From Nitzschia sp. pyKryTriq1 (Eukaryota; Bacillariophyta; Bacillariophyceae; Bacillariales; Bacillariaceae): a stretch of DNA of 64,000 nt. The notes beneath the pieces were generated by a model, which saw only the letters and a program-made list of their open reading frames with translations, was not told the DNA's origin and searched no databases. Position 1 is the stretch's first letter. Each line of letters begins with the position of its first letter. The translations under genes were made by a program, and so were the position numbers. Shown here in pieces: positions 21,144 through 30,825 of this stretch. Location: the NCBI GenBank assembly GCA_956465555.1, contig OY101119.1, forward strand, positions 248,001 to 312,000, read 5' to 3'.

Positions 21144-22355
21144 TCACCGAAAAGGAAATCGCTTTTCACCTTCTATCAACTCCACAAGCTCGACTCGCCA
21201 CCATAATCGAACATCTCCTGGAATATCAAAGATATCAGATCCAAAGCGACCGTATCCTAGGCCACTGGGAATGTCGATTTCTCGTACTTCACCCTGGCAC
21301 ATGCCGCCGAGACCAATATCGACACCCAGAATGGCTTGTCCGTCGCCAAGTTGAAATGTGACGGGTTCCCCACCCCGTTCTGCTGTCGAATCATAAATGG
21401 GACCTCCGGGAGATGCCACACGAGCTTCGTACAAGATTTTTACTGTATCACCTCGTCGGGCTTTCAACGTGCAGTCGTCACCCTGACGATCACTCTTTAC
21501 TTTTCGAGTCGTTTTGACCACAAGTCCCGTCCCTTTGGCAGACACAGCAGGAGGTTCCTTCTTGTTGCTGTTGGAAGATTCTTCACGGCTACTACTACGA
21601 AGCTTGGCTTCTTCTTTGGCCCGTTCCAATGCCGCGGATGCACTCATCGATGAGTTTTCGTTGTTGCTATCATCGTCGTTGTCCTTGTATTCGAACGACA
21701 AGTCGTAGAATTGTACCGCAAAGGGATAGGGCCCTCGTTGAAGTCGTTGCACCAAAGCTCCCGCCGATGATGATGATGATGATGATGATGATCCTCCTTG
21801 TTGTCCTCCTCCTCCCAACACTATCATCCCCGGAACCACACCTTGCGTACTAGTACTACCGGCCAACTGCTGGTTGGTGGGAGATACCGCTTGGACGACG
21901 GGATAGGATTTGACATCGCCATTGATCAGAATGACAACATCTTCCAGTTTGACTCCCAGTCGGACGTCTGGGGAATCCAAAATGACCGTCGTGATGCCTT
22001 GTGGTTTCGGTTGGAAGGAGGAGGAGGATGATAGTCTCAACGACGACGACGACGACGACGAGGAGGCATTGGCTGGGTCGGGGCCGCCAATCATAGTAGT
22101 AACGAGCGAGGATGATATCGTCATACCACCCGCCAACAAGGCGTCGCGACGATTCCAAAAAGACGACGAGGACGGCTGATGCTGCTGCTGCTGCTGCTGA
22201 TGCTGTGACGACGATGCGGCCGCTCCCGCCCTCCTCGTATTTGGTGGTTGTTGCCGTGGGACGACGAAAGCAAACCCATTGGATGATCCCAGCAATATGA
22301 AAAGAAATAGAATTGCATCATGGTGGCGAGATCTTCTCATGATGGTGATTGTCAT
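21144..22355 (-). CDS. FKBP-type peptidyl-prolyl isomerase, predicted thylakoid lumen
   Basis: One exon, 403 residues. The N-terminus has three targeting elements in order: an ER-type signal peptide (ILFLFILLGSSNG), Phe after the cleavage point (GFAFVVP) for plastid entry, and a twin-arginine lumen signal (RRDALLAGGM, hydrophobic core, ANASS cleavage). The C-terminal about 115 residues are the FKBP domain: KARRGDTVKILYEAR, GEPVTFQLGDGQAILGVD, REIDIPSGLGYG and RVELVELIEG. Lumenal FKBPs help assemble photosystem complexes; catalytic activity is often low. The middle (residues about 110-285) holds a conserved-looking block (LGVKLEDVVILINGDVKSYP) and long Ser, Gln and acidic runs, longer than in plant lumenal FKBPs. 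Confidence 0.9.
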   Translation of the reverse strand: MTITIMRRSRHHDAILFLFILLGSSNGFAFVVPRQQPPNTRRAGAAASSSQHQQQQQQHQPSSSSFWNRRDALLAGGMTISSSLVTTMIGGPDPANASSSSSSSSLRLSSSSSFQPKPQGITTVILDSPDVRLGVKLEDVVILINGDVKSYPVVQAVSPTNQQLAGSTSTQGVVPGMIVLGGGGQQGGSSSSSSSSSAGALVQRLQRGPYPFAVQFYDLSFEYKDNDDDSNNENSSMSASAALERAKEEAKLRSSSREESSNSNKKEPPAVSAKGTGLVVKTTRKVKSDRQGDDCTLKARRGDTVKILYEARVASPGGPIYDSTAERGGEPVTFQLGDGQAILGVDIGLGGMCQGEVREIDIPSGLGYGRFGSDIFDIPGDVRLWWRVELVELIEGEKRFPFR

Positions 22356-22791
22356 GATGACGGATGAAGATGTTGTTATTATGTTTTGGATGCGGTGATA
22401 AGGATGCGGGTCGTACTGTATGGTGCTTCAGATGACTGATGATGAAAGAATCATCTTTCTTCGGATCTTCTCTTCTTTTGTGCGCCTCGTGTGAATGCGC
22501 TGACGTACCGTATCGCATCGTGAATAGAACGCGTGACTGACCCGCCCTTTGGGCGGGCGCGCGCGCAAGAGTTGATGATGTGCGATGACGCACGAGAGCC
22601 GGCCATCAATGCAATCGCAATCAATGGCGGGGGAAGAGCATCATAACGGTACCGCACGCACGGTATTAGCGCGGCCTACTAGCAAAAAGAAAACAAAAAC
22701 AAGAAGACGACGACGCGATGCCGGAAGACTACATCAGGTAGTACAATACTTCCCATTCCATGATTTATTTTCTCAAAGAGTAATAGTAAAG
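22356..22791. other. Divergent promoter region
   Basis: A 436-bp spacer between FKBP (-) and the unknown gene at 22792 (+). It includes GGGCGGGCGCGCGCGC near 22548-22565 and a TAAC/GGTACCGC patch near 22647. Open frames through it have no similarity I recognise. Confidence 0.55.
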
Positions 22792-23458
22792 ATGACGGTC
22801 GTCTCTATGAGGAACACTGCTGCCGCAGCCGTCGTCGTTTTGGCGATGATGGGCGTGATCGGACGTCCCTCTTATCATGATTCTGCTGGTGGTTCTTCTT
22901 GCTCTTCTCGGATGTTGGTGATGGTGGAAGGATTTCTTGTGTCTTCCTCCAGCAGCACATCACCACGACGCCGCCAGCAAACCAGCACAGCAGCACACAA
23001 CAATGCACTCGTACGTGTACCGGTATCAGCGACAATGAGCACACGATCATGCACACCAAGAACAACAACAGCTTTATTTGGAATTCTGGACGATATGATG
23101 TCCTCCTCGATCGATAATAATAATGGTGATGCCAAGAAGGAGGAACAAAGCGCCACTATTAGTAGTACCAACAAGAAGCACGAAGAGTTGTTTCACGCTC
23201 TCATCTTTTCGTCCAATACTCGTGCGGATATTGCCAAAAAACTCGAGGCATGTACTGAGCCCGATTTTATCCAATATCTCACGAGCTCCTTGGATCAGTC
23301 CGAGGATACCGACGAACGACAGGGCTTGCAAGAATTGTTGTACTTGATTGACGACCAACATCGACAGCAGCAAAAGGCTGCTGAAGCACTCAAAGCTGTC
23401 ACTGATAATACTGATACTATAAATAACGAAGAAGAATCCAGCGAGGCAGCGAGCAGTA

Positions 23459-23489
<31 letters not shown>

Positions 23490-23661
23490 AATGTCAAATG
23501 CCGACGTGCTGAAACGAGCCAACCAAATTGATCAAGCCCTCGTGGCGGCTGCCAAATCGGACGATGAAAAACCATCCGATTTCATTAGTGATTGTCGTGA
23601 AGTGGTGAATCTATCGCGGAGTTTCAACAATCAAGGGCAAATGCGAGTGGGAGGGCGATGA
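22792..23661 (+). CDS. Unknown protein, possibly plastid-targeted
   Basis: The frame is open from 22585, but the ATG at 22792 gives a hydrophobic leader (MTVVSMRNTAAAAVVVLAMM) and is the preferred start (289 residues). A GFLV motif after the leader and a Ser/Arg/Thr-rich stretch up to ALFGILDDMM resemble a plastid bipartite presequence. The mature part is acidic and helical: HEELFHALIFSSNTRADIAK, then CTEPDFIQYLTSSLDQSED, then LQELLYLIDDQHRQQQKAAE. A Gln tract precedes a final helical block (DVLKRANQIDQALVAAAKSD). No known domain recognised. Confidence 0.7.
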
Positions 23662-24772
23662 TGATTATAATCATGATGGTGGGTGGTGGTACTGCTGATT
23701 GTGAGGAGGAGGAGCAGGAGGAGGCTCCTCACACTGTCGTTTTCCCGGCAGTATAATATAAGATCCGAAGGTACTGATTAATGCTATGAAACGTTTTCTG
23801 TAAGCCATTCAATTTCAATCTCGTTATCATCCTCACATCTCTAGCAGGCAGCCCATTAGCCAGCACAAGGCATTATCATGCAGCATACGCCACAGACGAC
23901 GTCATCGTCATCGAATATTGTAATCCCTCCTGATATTACTATGTAAAATGGGCCAAGCTCTGAAATGATCATAAACAGCTCTGTAGGTCATACCCGTGCA
24001 CGGCACACTCCACCTAAACATACTTGGACGATTCGTAACGTCAAACGTTGAATTTGGTGATAGTGATCCATTGCTAGTAGAGAGGTGGCTACTACCTGCC
24101 AGGTTAACACGTGCTATCGCAAGGAGAAAAATCGCGCAAACTAAAAATCCTGCAAATCCAGGTGACTTGGCAAAGCTTATTTATTGATCCCTGGATACGA
24201 AGAAATGACCGAATGTATGTTTGTAAGTATGATGCATATGTAGCAATAGTATATGTGGGTACATATGTTCTTAGGGACCGACCGAGGCAGGGAGCGCGCG
24301 GGGCGGGCGGGGCGCCGGCCCGGCGCTAGCGGGGGATCGGATCGATCCCGGGGTGGACGGGAGGCAGGGCGCCGCGCCGCGGGGCGGGGCGGGGCGGAAG
24401 CGCGGGGGGGCCGAGCGAGAACGCTTCTTCATTTCACGCCGGAACACAAAAAAATATAACACTCTACGCGTACAGATAGACTGGAAAAGTGATGAGAAGA
24501 TCCCTCTGTTATGTGCCTATGGGACGCGGAACTCACACCCTTCTTTATTATTTAGAAAGCATCATCTGTGTTAGACTTACAGTATCACCAATCCCGGTAG
24601 TAGAGTACCGGTGCCTGGCACGTTGCGATAGTTCCCATTGAGTTACAGTTGAATTCTTTATTTTGAAAAGCAAAAGTAAAAACAGTCACTCATAAGAAGA
24701 ACGTTTATGATTTTAATACCATCCCGCAGCACATACAGCATCTGTTGATTGATTTTTATTACCAACAATACA
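23662..24772. other. Intergenic region with an embedded GC-rich island
   Basis: 1.1 kb without a supported gene. Most is AT-rich. A block of about 150 bp at about 24270-24420 is almost entirely G and C on the plus strand. The flanking 23990-24200 stretch looks like unique sequence with only short open frames. Confidence 0.6.
24270..24420. other. Very GC-rich, G-skewed island
   Basis: About 150 bp of GGGCGGGC-type sequence with strong G skew on the plus strand. It contains GGATCGGATCGATCCCGG and two related GGCAGGGCGC/GGCAGGGAGC stretches. Composition changes abruptly at both edges. No coding signal. It may form G-quadruplexes, or may be foreign or mis-assembled DNA. Confidence 0.7.
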
Positions 24773-26229
24773 ATGACAGAGACAGTGGGTCAACAACAAG
24801 GGCCCCAAGTCAATAACTCGCCGGAGGGCCTGTACTTTCAAATTGTTTGTGATCCGGGTCACGAACGCACCGCCAGAGAACTTTCCGAATTACCTCGAGA
24901 ATCGAGAGAACGCGTTTGGGCGGATATGATAGGGGCACAGCAGCAGGATCAGCAACAGCATTCGAGCGAAAGACGAGCGTCTTCCAGCAGCCACATGAGT
25001 GATTTAGAGGAAGGAATCACACATCATCATCATGGAACCGAAGACCCTGCTTTTATCCGAGAACAACTCGCCGCGTTTGAGGAAGAACTGAAGAATACCA
25101 ACAACATACCTCCCAGTGAAGGTCTCGATTTGGCGCTGAAGACACCCCTGGGAAACGATCCCGAATTCCGTCTCTCATTTTTGCGAGCACGTAGTTTTGA
25201 TGTGGCAGACGCAGCACAACGATTTGGTATCCATTTTGACCTCAAAGTCGCCTTGTTTGGAAAGTCCAAAGTCGGACAAGCGATCCGTCTGACCGATCTA
25301 TCCGAGGACGATCTCGAGAGTTTGCAATGCGGGGCAATGCAGTTTCTACCCAAGACCGATCGAGGTGGCCGCCTTGTCATGCTATCTCGTTACCGGAACT
25401 TCGTATTCAAAACTCAAGATAATATGGTACGTGATGGGAAAAGGTCGCTTCCAAGGATCTCGTTGTAGGCATCTCCCTCCATCGAAAGTCTCACTGTCTG
25501 AGTCATCTGTAATTTCAACCATATTGTTCATTCAGCTTCGAGCATTATGGTATATGTTAATGTCAGCATTGGAAACACCGGCTGTGAGCAAGGTGGGGTT
25601 GGTCATTGTTGGTTATGAGGTTGGAGATTCCGTCCCGGTCGACTATGAATTGGTGCGCAAAATGGTTCGAATGGTACGGACCCTTCCGATTCGAGTAGTG
25701 GCCAGCCATTCTTGTTATAGTGACAGTCCGATGCAAAAGGTTGCGGACTTGATCGTACACATGGTCAGCTCTTTTGTTCGACTACGACTTCGAATGCACT
25801 ATGGTAAGTTCTTTTGCGAGTAGTTCAGTATTTCCCAGATGATGATTTCACCCCAAGTAGGCCCGACCACAGCACTCACTCACAGGAAATACTATCGCCG
25901 TACCCATCATCATAGGTTCCCACCAGGAATGCCGTTATAGATTACTGACCATGGGAATTCCAGTGGACTATCTACCTATTACTATGGATGGAGTCTTGCA
26001 CAATGACAATCATCGTCAATGGTTGCAATTTCGTATTCAACAGGAACAACGAGGAGGAGGAGGAGGAGGAGCACACCAGGGCCTTCAAGATCACAACGAT
26101 TTGCCTCCCCCGGCCGCGCACCAGCTAAATTATATCGCAGTCCAACAGCAGCAGCAGCAGCAGCAGCAGCAACGACACGTAGTCGTAGAAGAAGAGAACG
26201 ACGATGAGGATATGGACATGGAATCCTGA
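24773..26229 (+). CDS. CRAL-TRIO (Sec14)-like protein, paralog without DUF6824
   Basis: Three exons (24773-25426, 25536-25803, 25916-26229) give 411 residues. The joins are TQDNM|LRAL (phase 0) and MHYG|SHQE (phase 1). After a Gln/His-rich head come the N-terminal family element (LSELPRESRERVWADM) and the CRAL-TRIO-N-like helix RLSFLRARSFDVADAAQRFG. The body follows with LPKTDRGGRLVMLSRYR, a strand-rich core (KVGLVIVGYEVGD) and GIPVDYLPITMDG. The two introns lie exactly where those of the 50165 paralog lie. Where the relatives carry DUF6824, this one ends in Gly, Gln and acidic tracts, so the domain was lost here or gained in the others. Likely a lipid-binding or transfer protein; ligand unknown. 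Confidence 0.85.
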
Positions 26230-27237
26230 TCAAGTGTGAAATAACGCAGGGGCTTGCCGCTGCTATGTGCTCTCTCTCTGTGTGTGTGTGTGTGTGTGTG
26301 TGTGTCTAGTAGAAGTAGTCCTTTCAACTTTTTCCAAAAGTAGATGGTACTATCATACTGCAGTGCGAGTGAGACCCGAATACGCCACGATGCGCATGCG
26401 TGAATGCGAATCATCCCGCGAATGAAAATTCGAAGCCAACGAAAACTCCTACCGGTACCGGTATTAGGCCCTACTATGTAGAACGATGGATGAGATCGAA
26501 GAAGCTACCGGTATACCGCATAACAGTACCGGTAGACGCTCCTACTAGAGATACCCGTACAGTACTCGGACTGCACAAGTTTAAGTTCTACTACTAGGAC
26601 TCTCTCTGTATCCTCTTGCGAAGATGAGGTCATTCTGTACTCCGAGGACGAGTATTCTAGTCTTGATGATACAGAGACTAGTATCATTGATAAGAATGAT
26701 AATGATAATGATGATAGTAGGATTGTGTTCCTTTGTGATAACAGCGGATAGCAAAGCATGTAAAGGTAGATTATAGTAATAGATAATAATAAAGTCATGG
26801 TCATCAATCTCGGAGGATTGGTGAATGGTGTGAGTGGAAATCTATGATGATATGGAGATCTTGTGCTAGCGCCATGCGTGGAATGCTGGAATTCCCGATT
26901 CCAGATTCCTTCGTATCATTGCGCTGTTGTCAATTTGGTGGCGGTACGGAGTTGCGGTGACGGGTGAGTCAGACGAGCGAGTCCCGATTTGAAGTCGTAG
27001 AAGCCGGAGATTGGTTCGTCTTCTAACATCTACGGTATCTATGGGTACTACCGGTATCATAGTACGAATAGAGTACAAGGTACCAGCAGAGTATGATTAG
27101 TACAAGTAGAGTACTACTAGCTAGAGTAGAAAACAATGAACTTTCAAGTACCCACAGTATTAATAGGTTAATAATGACCGACGTCCCCCAATCGTTCTTT
27201 GCGTACCATGGATCATCCACTAGTGCCGGTAGTATTA
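26230..27237. other. Intergenic spacer
   Basis: About 1 kb between the CRAL-TRIO paralog (+) and the acidic unknown (-). It holds a TG microsatellite (26280-26305), several TACCGGTA words (about 26453, 26515, 26532 and 27050) and AATGAT runs near 26695. No gene supported. Confidence 0.65.
26280..26305. repeat. (TG)n microsatellite
   Basis: About 13 perfect TG units following a short TC run, just downstream of the 26229 stop codon. Confidence 0.95.
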
Positions 27238-28233
27238 CTAGTAGGCAGTCCTGGCACCAGCACCAGACGACAAATAGTGATTGATGCTTGTACCGAGCGG
27301 TGCAGACATGTCGGTTCCCACCGACCAGCAGTCATCGTCGTCTTCGTTTGCGGTACTAATGGCAGTATCCAACGTCCCTGATGAATCATTCATAGGTTTT
27401 TCATTTCTTCTGCTTCGGGCACCAGAAGAGGTTTTAAGTCCTCGTCGTTGATTAAGACGAAATGAGTCCTCTTCGAATTCACTTTCGTCTATTCGTACAT
27501 GAGGATGATGAGGATCAGCAGCAGCATGATCTGGTGGTGATGATGCCGCTGTCATTCGTCCCCGCTGCTGCCGCCGAATGACACGAAGAGAGTCTTCTTC
27601 TGAGAAGAATCCGTGGTGGCACGAGTCTTCCTCGTCGCTCAAAGAATGAAGTACGGCGGAAGACTCCTCCTCAAGATCATCAAACTCGTCATCGCTCATG
27701 TTGTTGTGGTCAACGATTTCCATGGCAGCAGCCAGAATCTCAGACATGAGCACGTTCTTGTTTTTGTTTTTCGGAATGATGATGTTGTTGTTCTTGTTGT
27801 GCTTCTTGCATCTCCATGAAGCAGTGTCCGTTTGGTCTTCTCTCATGATAGCCTCCACTGTGTCGTCGTCGTTTTCTTCCTCTTGTTTGTCTTCTTCATC
27901 TTCGAGGTCCTCGTCGAAGAGAATGCTTCCAATGCTAGCCAATGATGAAGAGAGCACGGAACAGGATTGATTACTATTCATAGCACCCGCTCGCCATTCG
28001 ACCAGCATGATATTCTGAATCTTCGTAGTATCGGTATTGCCACCTCGTGATGATGGTGATTCGCCGCCAACAAGAGGTTCCTCCCAGATATCCCTTTCAG
28101 ACGCCATCATCATCATGTTGTGGCGCCGGAATGAAGACAATGAGGAAGACGAAGCGCCAAGAAAGGCAGACGCATAAACTTTGGATTGTGGCTGTTGCTG
28201 AGACATACTATTGCTGCTGTGGATGGAAACCAT
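27238..28233 (-). CDS. Unknown acidic, Ser-rich protein
   Basis: One exon, 331 residues, from ATG 28233. No signal peptide or membrane segment. Acidic runs alternate with Asn/Lys stretches (KKHNKNNNIIIPKNKNKN). Short patches look constrained rather than simple: ASERDIWEEPLVGGE, IQNIMLVEWRAGAM, VLMSEILAAAMEIVD, SEEDSLRVIRRQQRGRM and DDCWSVGTDMSAPLG. The Ser-Asp-Glu context offers many casein-kinase-type sites. I recognise no family; a disordered regulatory protein is plausible. Confidence 0.7.
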   Translation of the reverse strand: MVSIHSSNSMSQQQPQSKVYASAFLGASSSSLSSFRRHNMMMMASERDIWEEPLVGGESPSSRGGNTDTTKIQNIMLVEWRAGAMNSNQSCSVLSSSLASIGSILFDEDLEDEEDKQEEENDDDTVEAIMREDQTDTASWRCKKHNKNNNIIIPKNKNKNVLMSEILAAAMEIVDHNNMSDDEFDDLEEESSAVLHSLSDEEDSCHHGFFSEEDSLRVIRRQQRGRMTAASSPPDHAAADPHHPHVRIDESEFEEDSFRLNQRRGLKTSSGARSRRNEKPMNDSSGTLDTAISTANEDDDDCWSVGTDMSAPLGTSINHYLSSGAGARTAY

Positions 28234-28996
28234 TTTGTGTCCTGTTCTGTTGCTGTTGCTGTATGGTATGGAAGTGAAGTGAAACTAAATTGTGAGCTGA
28301 CTGTAACTGCCGCAAAAGCTGCACGTAAGTCTACCTCTCTTCTTCTTCTTCTTCTATTGACCGCGCACTATTGTCTCCCTCGGTAATCCCGATTCGGGCG
28401 GCGAAAACAACGCTTTACTTATTGTCCAGCGGGATATGGAGTTCTTTGTTGATCTGAGAGCACTTCTTATTCCTTGATAAAACAAAACTGCGACCAGACC
28501 AAATTGAGGCATATAACGTGAATCGTTCTGTGAATGGCATAGGCTTCATTCACGATCATACCCCAGCCCCCTCCAATTAAGACATCTATGCGCTTAAAAA
28601 TATGCAAGCCCCTTGTTCTCGGTAATTAAGTACCAAATATTTTGTCCTACCGATGGATCAACCGTAGCCTTTCCGTAGGACAGATTAGTAATCAAGCCCA
28701 GGTATTCAAGTACAAATTTTACTTATGCCTTTCTGCAAACAGATTGACATCCGGCCGGCGAAGCCAAAAGCTGCTGCGGGAAATCGTTTGAGCGTTGTGA
28801 ACGACAGAACGGAAAAACTTTCGGTCCCCATACGTCACAGCTCACAATTAGGGTTACATAGGTACCGGTACCGCGGTAGAAGGGTATGACCATGATAATA
28901 CGAGTAGGAAGAATGACCCTTTTCTTTCTTTCTTTCTTTCTTTCGTTTCCCTCTAAAACAACAATATTGTGTTACCTAGTATTACTTTTCACGACC
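28234..28996. other. Divergent intergenic region
   Basis: About 760 bp between divergent genes. The part at 28400-28850 looks like unique sequence without open frames. GGTACCGGTACCGCGGTA lies at about 28861, and a CTTT microsatellite at about 28921-28945 precedes the next ATG. Confidence 0.6.
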
Positions 28997-30790
28997 ATGG
29001 CGAAGCAAGCCAGGATGCTAATGTTCCTTGTGGTTGTCCTTTTCGTCACATCTTGGTCGTCTACTGCTCAAGCCATGAAGAGCCTATGGTACTCCTCGAG
29101 CATGTCCACATCCATGGGCGGTGGTAGCCGCACCACGTTTCCAGGAATCTTTAGCTGTTCCTTTGACGAAACAACTGGGCAATGTGTCGGTAGTCCCAAC
29201 ACCCTGGTCGATAGCACGTTTATCAATGGGGAGCGAGATCGGGGAGTCGATTTGAGCAACATCCGAATGAGTGCATGGAAGAATAAATTGTTGGCTCTTC
29301 GCACCGTCACGTACTGGGAAATATTATGGGCCCCTCTCGATGCGGACATTTACACGGCTCCCGCAGCCGGCGGCGCCAGCACCATGCTACCGTATTTTCG
29401 CATTCCAAAACAAATCTACACGGACCAGGCCAGTGGGCAAAACTGCAACAACTACAACACTCGATTCGCCTATTTTGAAGTACTCCCGGTGGCTTTTACC
29501 GTGGATGACAATGACGATGTCTTCATCTCTTGGGAAGGTTTCTTTCAAGACTGTGAAGATGTCTTCGAGGCAGGCAATGGACTCGTATGGTCGATTGGAG
29601 TGAACAAAGTGGATCGAAGCTGTGTCATGAACAATGCGATTCAATCCTTCTCCGACTGTACCACTCCTCACTCGATTTTTTATAAAGGACTGATTGGAAA
29701 AGATCGTCGCTTGGGCAACGGTATTGGTATGAGTCAGTCTCCGGCCGGTCGACGAATCTTTTATTTGACCGTCGTCAATCGCGCGTTTGAAAGTGGCAAT
29801 CCGAATCAATTGTGGGCAGCACCGCCGGGAATTCACAAATTCCCGGCAGTGGTCCCGACCCCAGGCAATCCGTCCGCGTCTGTGTACCAAGTGACTCGGA
29901 TCATTCCCGATGTGGCCAGCATCCAATTGAGTTTGGATCAAGGCCGACAGGCTCATGCCGTCTGCCAGACGGTCTATGATCAAGGTGTCTATTGCTACGA
30001 GTTTGAGATCGAAGACAATGGCGTTGATGACATGGTAACGGCCGTCTCGAACTCGTCCGAGCCCATATTCGTGGTCAGCCAGCAACAAGTCGCGGATAGC
30101 TGTACTTTGGATCCAAGTTCCAATGGCTATGAGAACTACATGACAGGCTTGACGACTGGCTTAGAAGTAGTTTGGGGGGAAGACCATACTCCCGACGTGA
30201 TTGTGTTTGGATGTTTTGGACGTCTACCCGATCGAGGAAACATGACCGCTGTCCTCCGAGATGGATCCGCGGTCCAAGTTTTTCCAGGAGCCTATCCTGG
30301 AAGTCTTCTCTTTGGTATTGATGTGGTTCGAGAGGAGGGTGATCAAATGTTCTGGGGCGACCGGACACCATCACCCATGGAACCTTCTTCGGGTCAAAAC
30401 GAGTCGCGGTATCAAACAACGAATTCCAATGACGGACCAAGTACCGGAAAAATTGTCTTGGTAGTATTTGCTTCCATTTTAGGTGTGGCCATGCTCTCCA
30501 TGGGTATCATGATGCTGGCTCTTAGGAAGCCACAAGAGTCGCATAAACGAGAATCCATTGCTTCGTCAATAAGCGGGAGCGACGCTACTGGAGAAGGAGA
30601 CAATGAGGGTGATGATGAAACAAAAAAGAAGAGGAAGAAGAAAAGGAAAAATAAGAAGGAGGCAGCAGCAGAAGCGGAAGCAGTAGTGGAAACGGCTCCC
30701 ACTGCATCCGAGAACGACGACGTGGAGGCAGGCGTCGATAATAATGACAACGTCAAGAACGAGGACAATAATCCTGCCGAGACATTATAG
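28997..30790 (+). CDS. Type I membrane protein with large Cys-containing ectodomain, unknown
   Basis: The frame opens at ATG 28886, but ATG 28997 gives a clean signal peptide (MAKQARMLMFLVVVLFVTSW, cleavage near AQA) and 597 residues. The ectodomain of about 450 residues has spaced cysteines and recurring short strands (YWEILWAPLDADIYTA, LVWSIGVNKVDRSC, RRIFYLTVVNRAF, LFGIDVVREEGDQMFWGD). This pattern suggests a beta-propeller-like fold, but no motif settles it. One membrane helix follows near residues 484-508 (VVFASILGVAMLSMGIMMLA). The cytosolic tail is Lys-rich then acidic. A cell-surface role is inferred. Its stop lies 35 bp from the converging sulfatase gene. Confidence 0.82.
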   Translation: MAKQARMLMFLVVVLFVTSWSSTAQAMKSLWYSSSMSTSMGGGSRTTFPGIFSCSFDETTGQCVGSPNTLVDSTFINGERDRGVDLSNIRMSAWKNKLLALRTVTYWEILWAPLDADIYTAPAAGGASTMLPYFRIPKQIYTDQASGQNCNNYNTRFAYFEVLPVAFTVDDNDDVFISWEGFFQDCEDVFEAGNGLVWSIGVNKVDRSCVMNNAIQSFSDCTTPHSIFYKGLIGKDRRLGNGIGMSQSPAGRRIFYLTVVNRAFESGNPNQLWAAPPGIHKFPAVVPTPGNPSASVYQVTRIIPDVASIQLSLDQGRQAHAVCQTVYDQGVYCYEFEIEDNGVDDMVTAVSNSSEPIFVVSQQQVADSCTLDPSSNGYENYMTGLTTGLEVVWGEDHTPDVIVFGCFGRLPDRGNMTAVLRDGSAVQVFPGAYPGSLLFGIDVVREEGDQMFWGDRTPSPMEPSSGQNESRYQTTNSNDGPSTGKIVLVVFASILGVAMLSMGIMMLALRKPQESHKRESIASSISGSDATGEGDNEGDDETKKKRKKKRKNKKEAAAEAEAVVETAPTASENDDVEAGVDNNDNVKNEDNNPAETL

Positions 30791-30825
30791 CGACACGCCT
30801 ATAGTTTTGATTGCTTTGGTCTATC

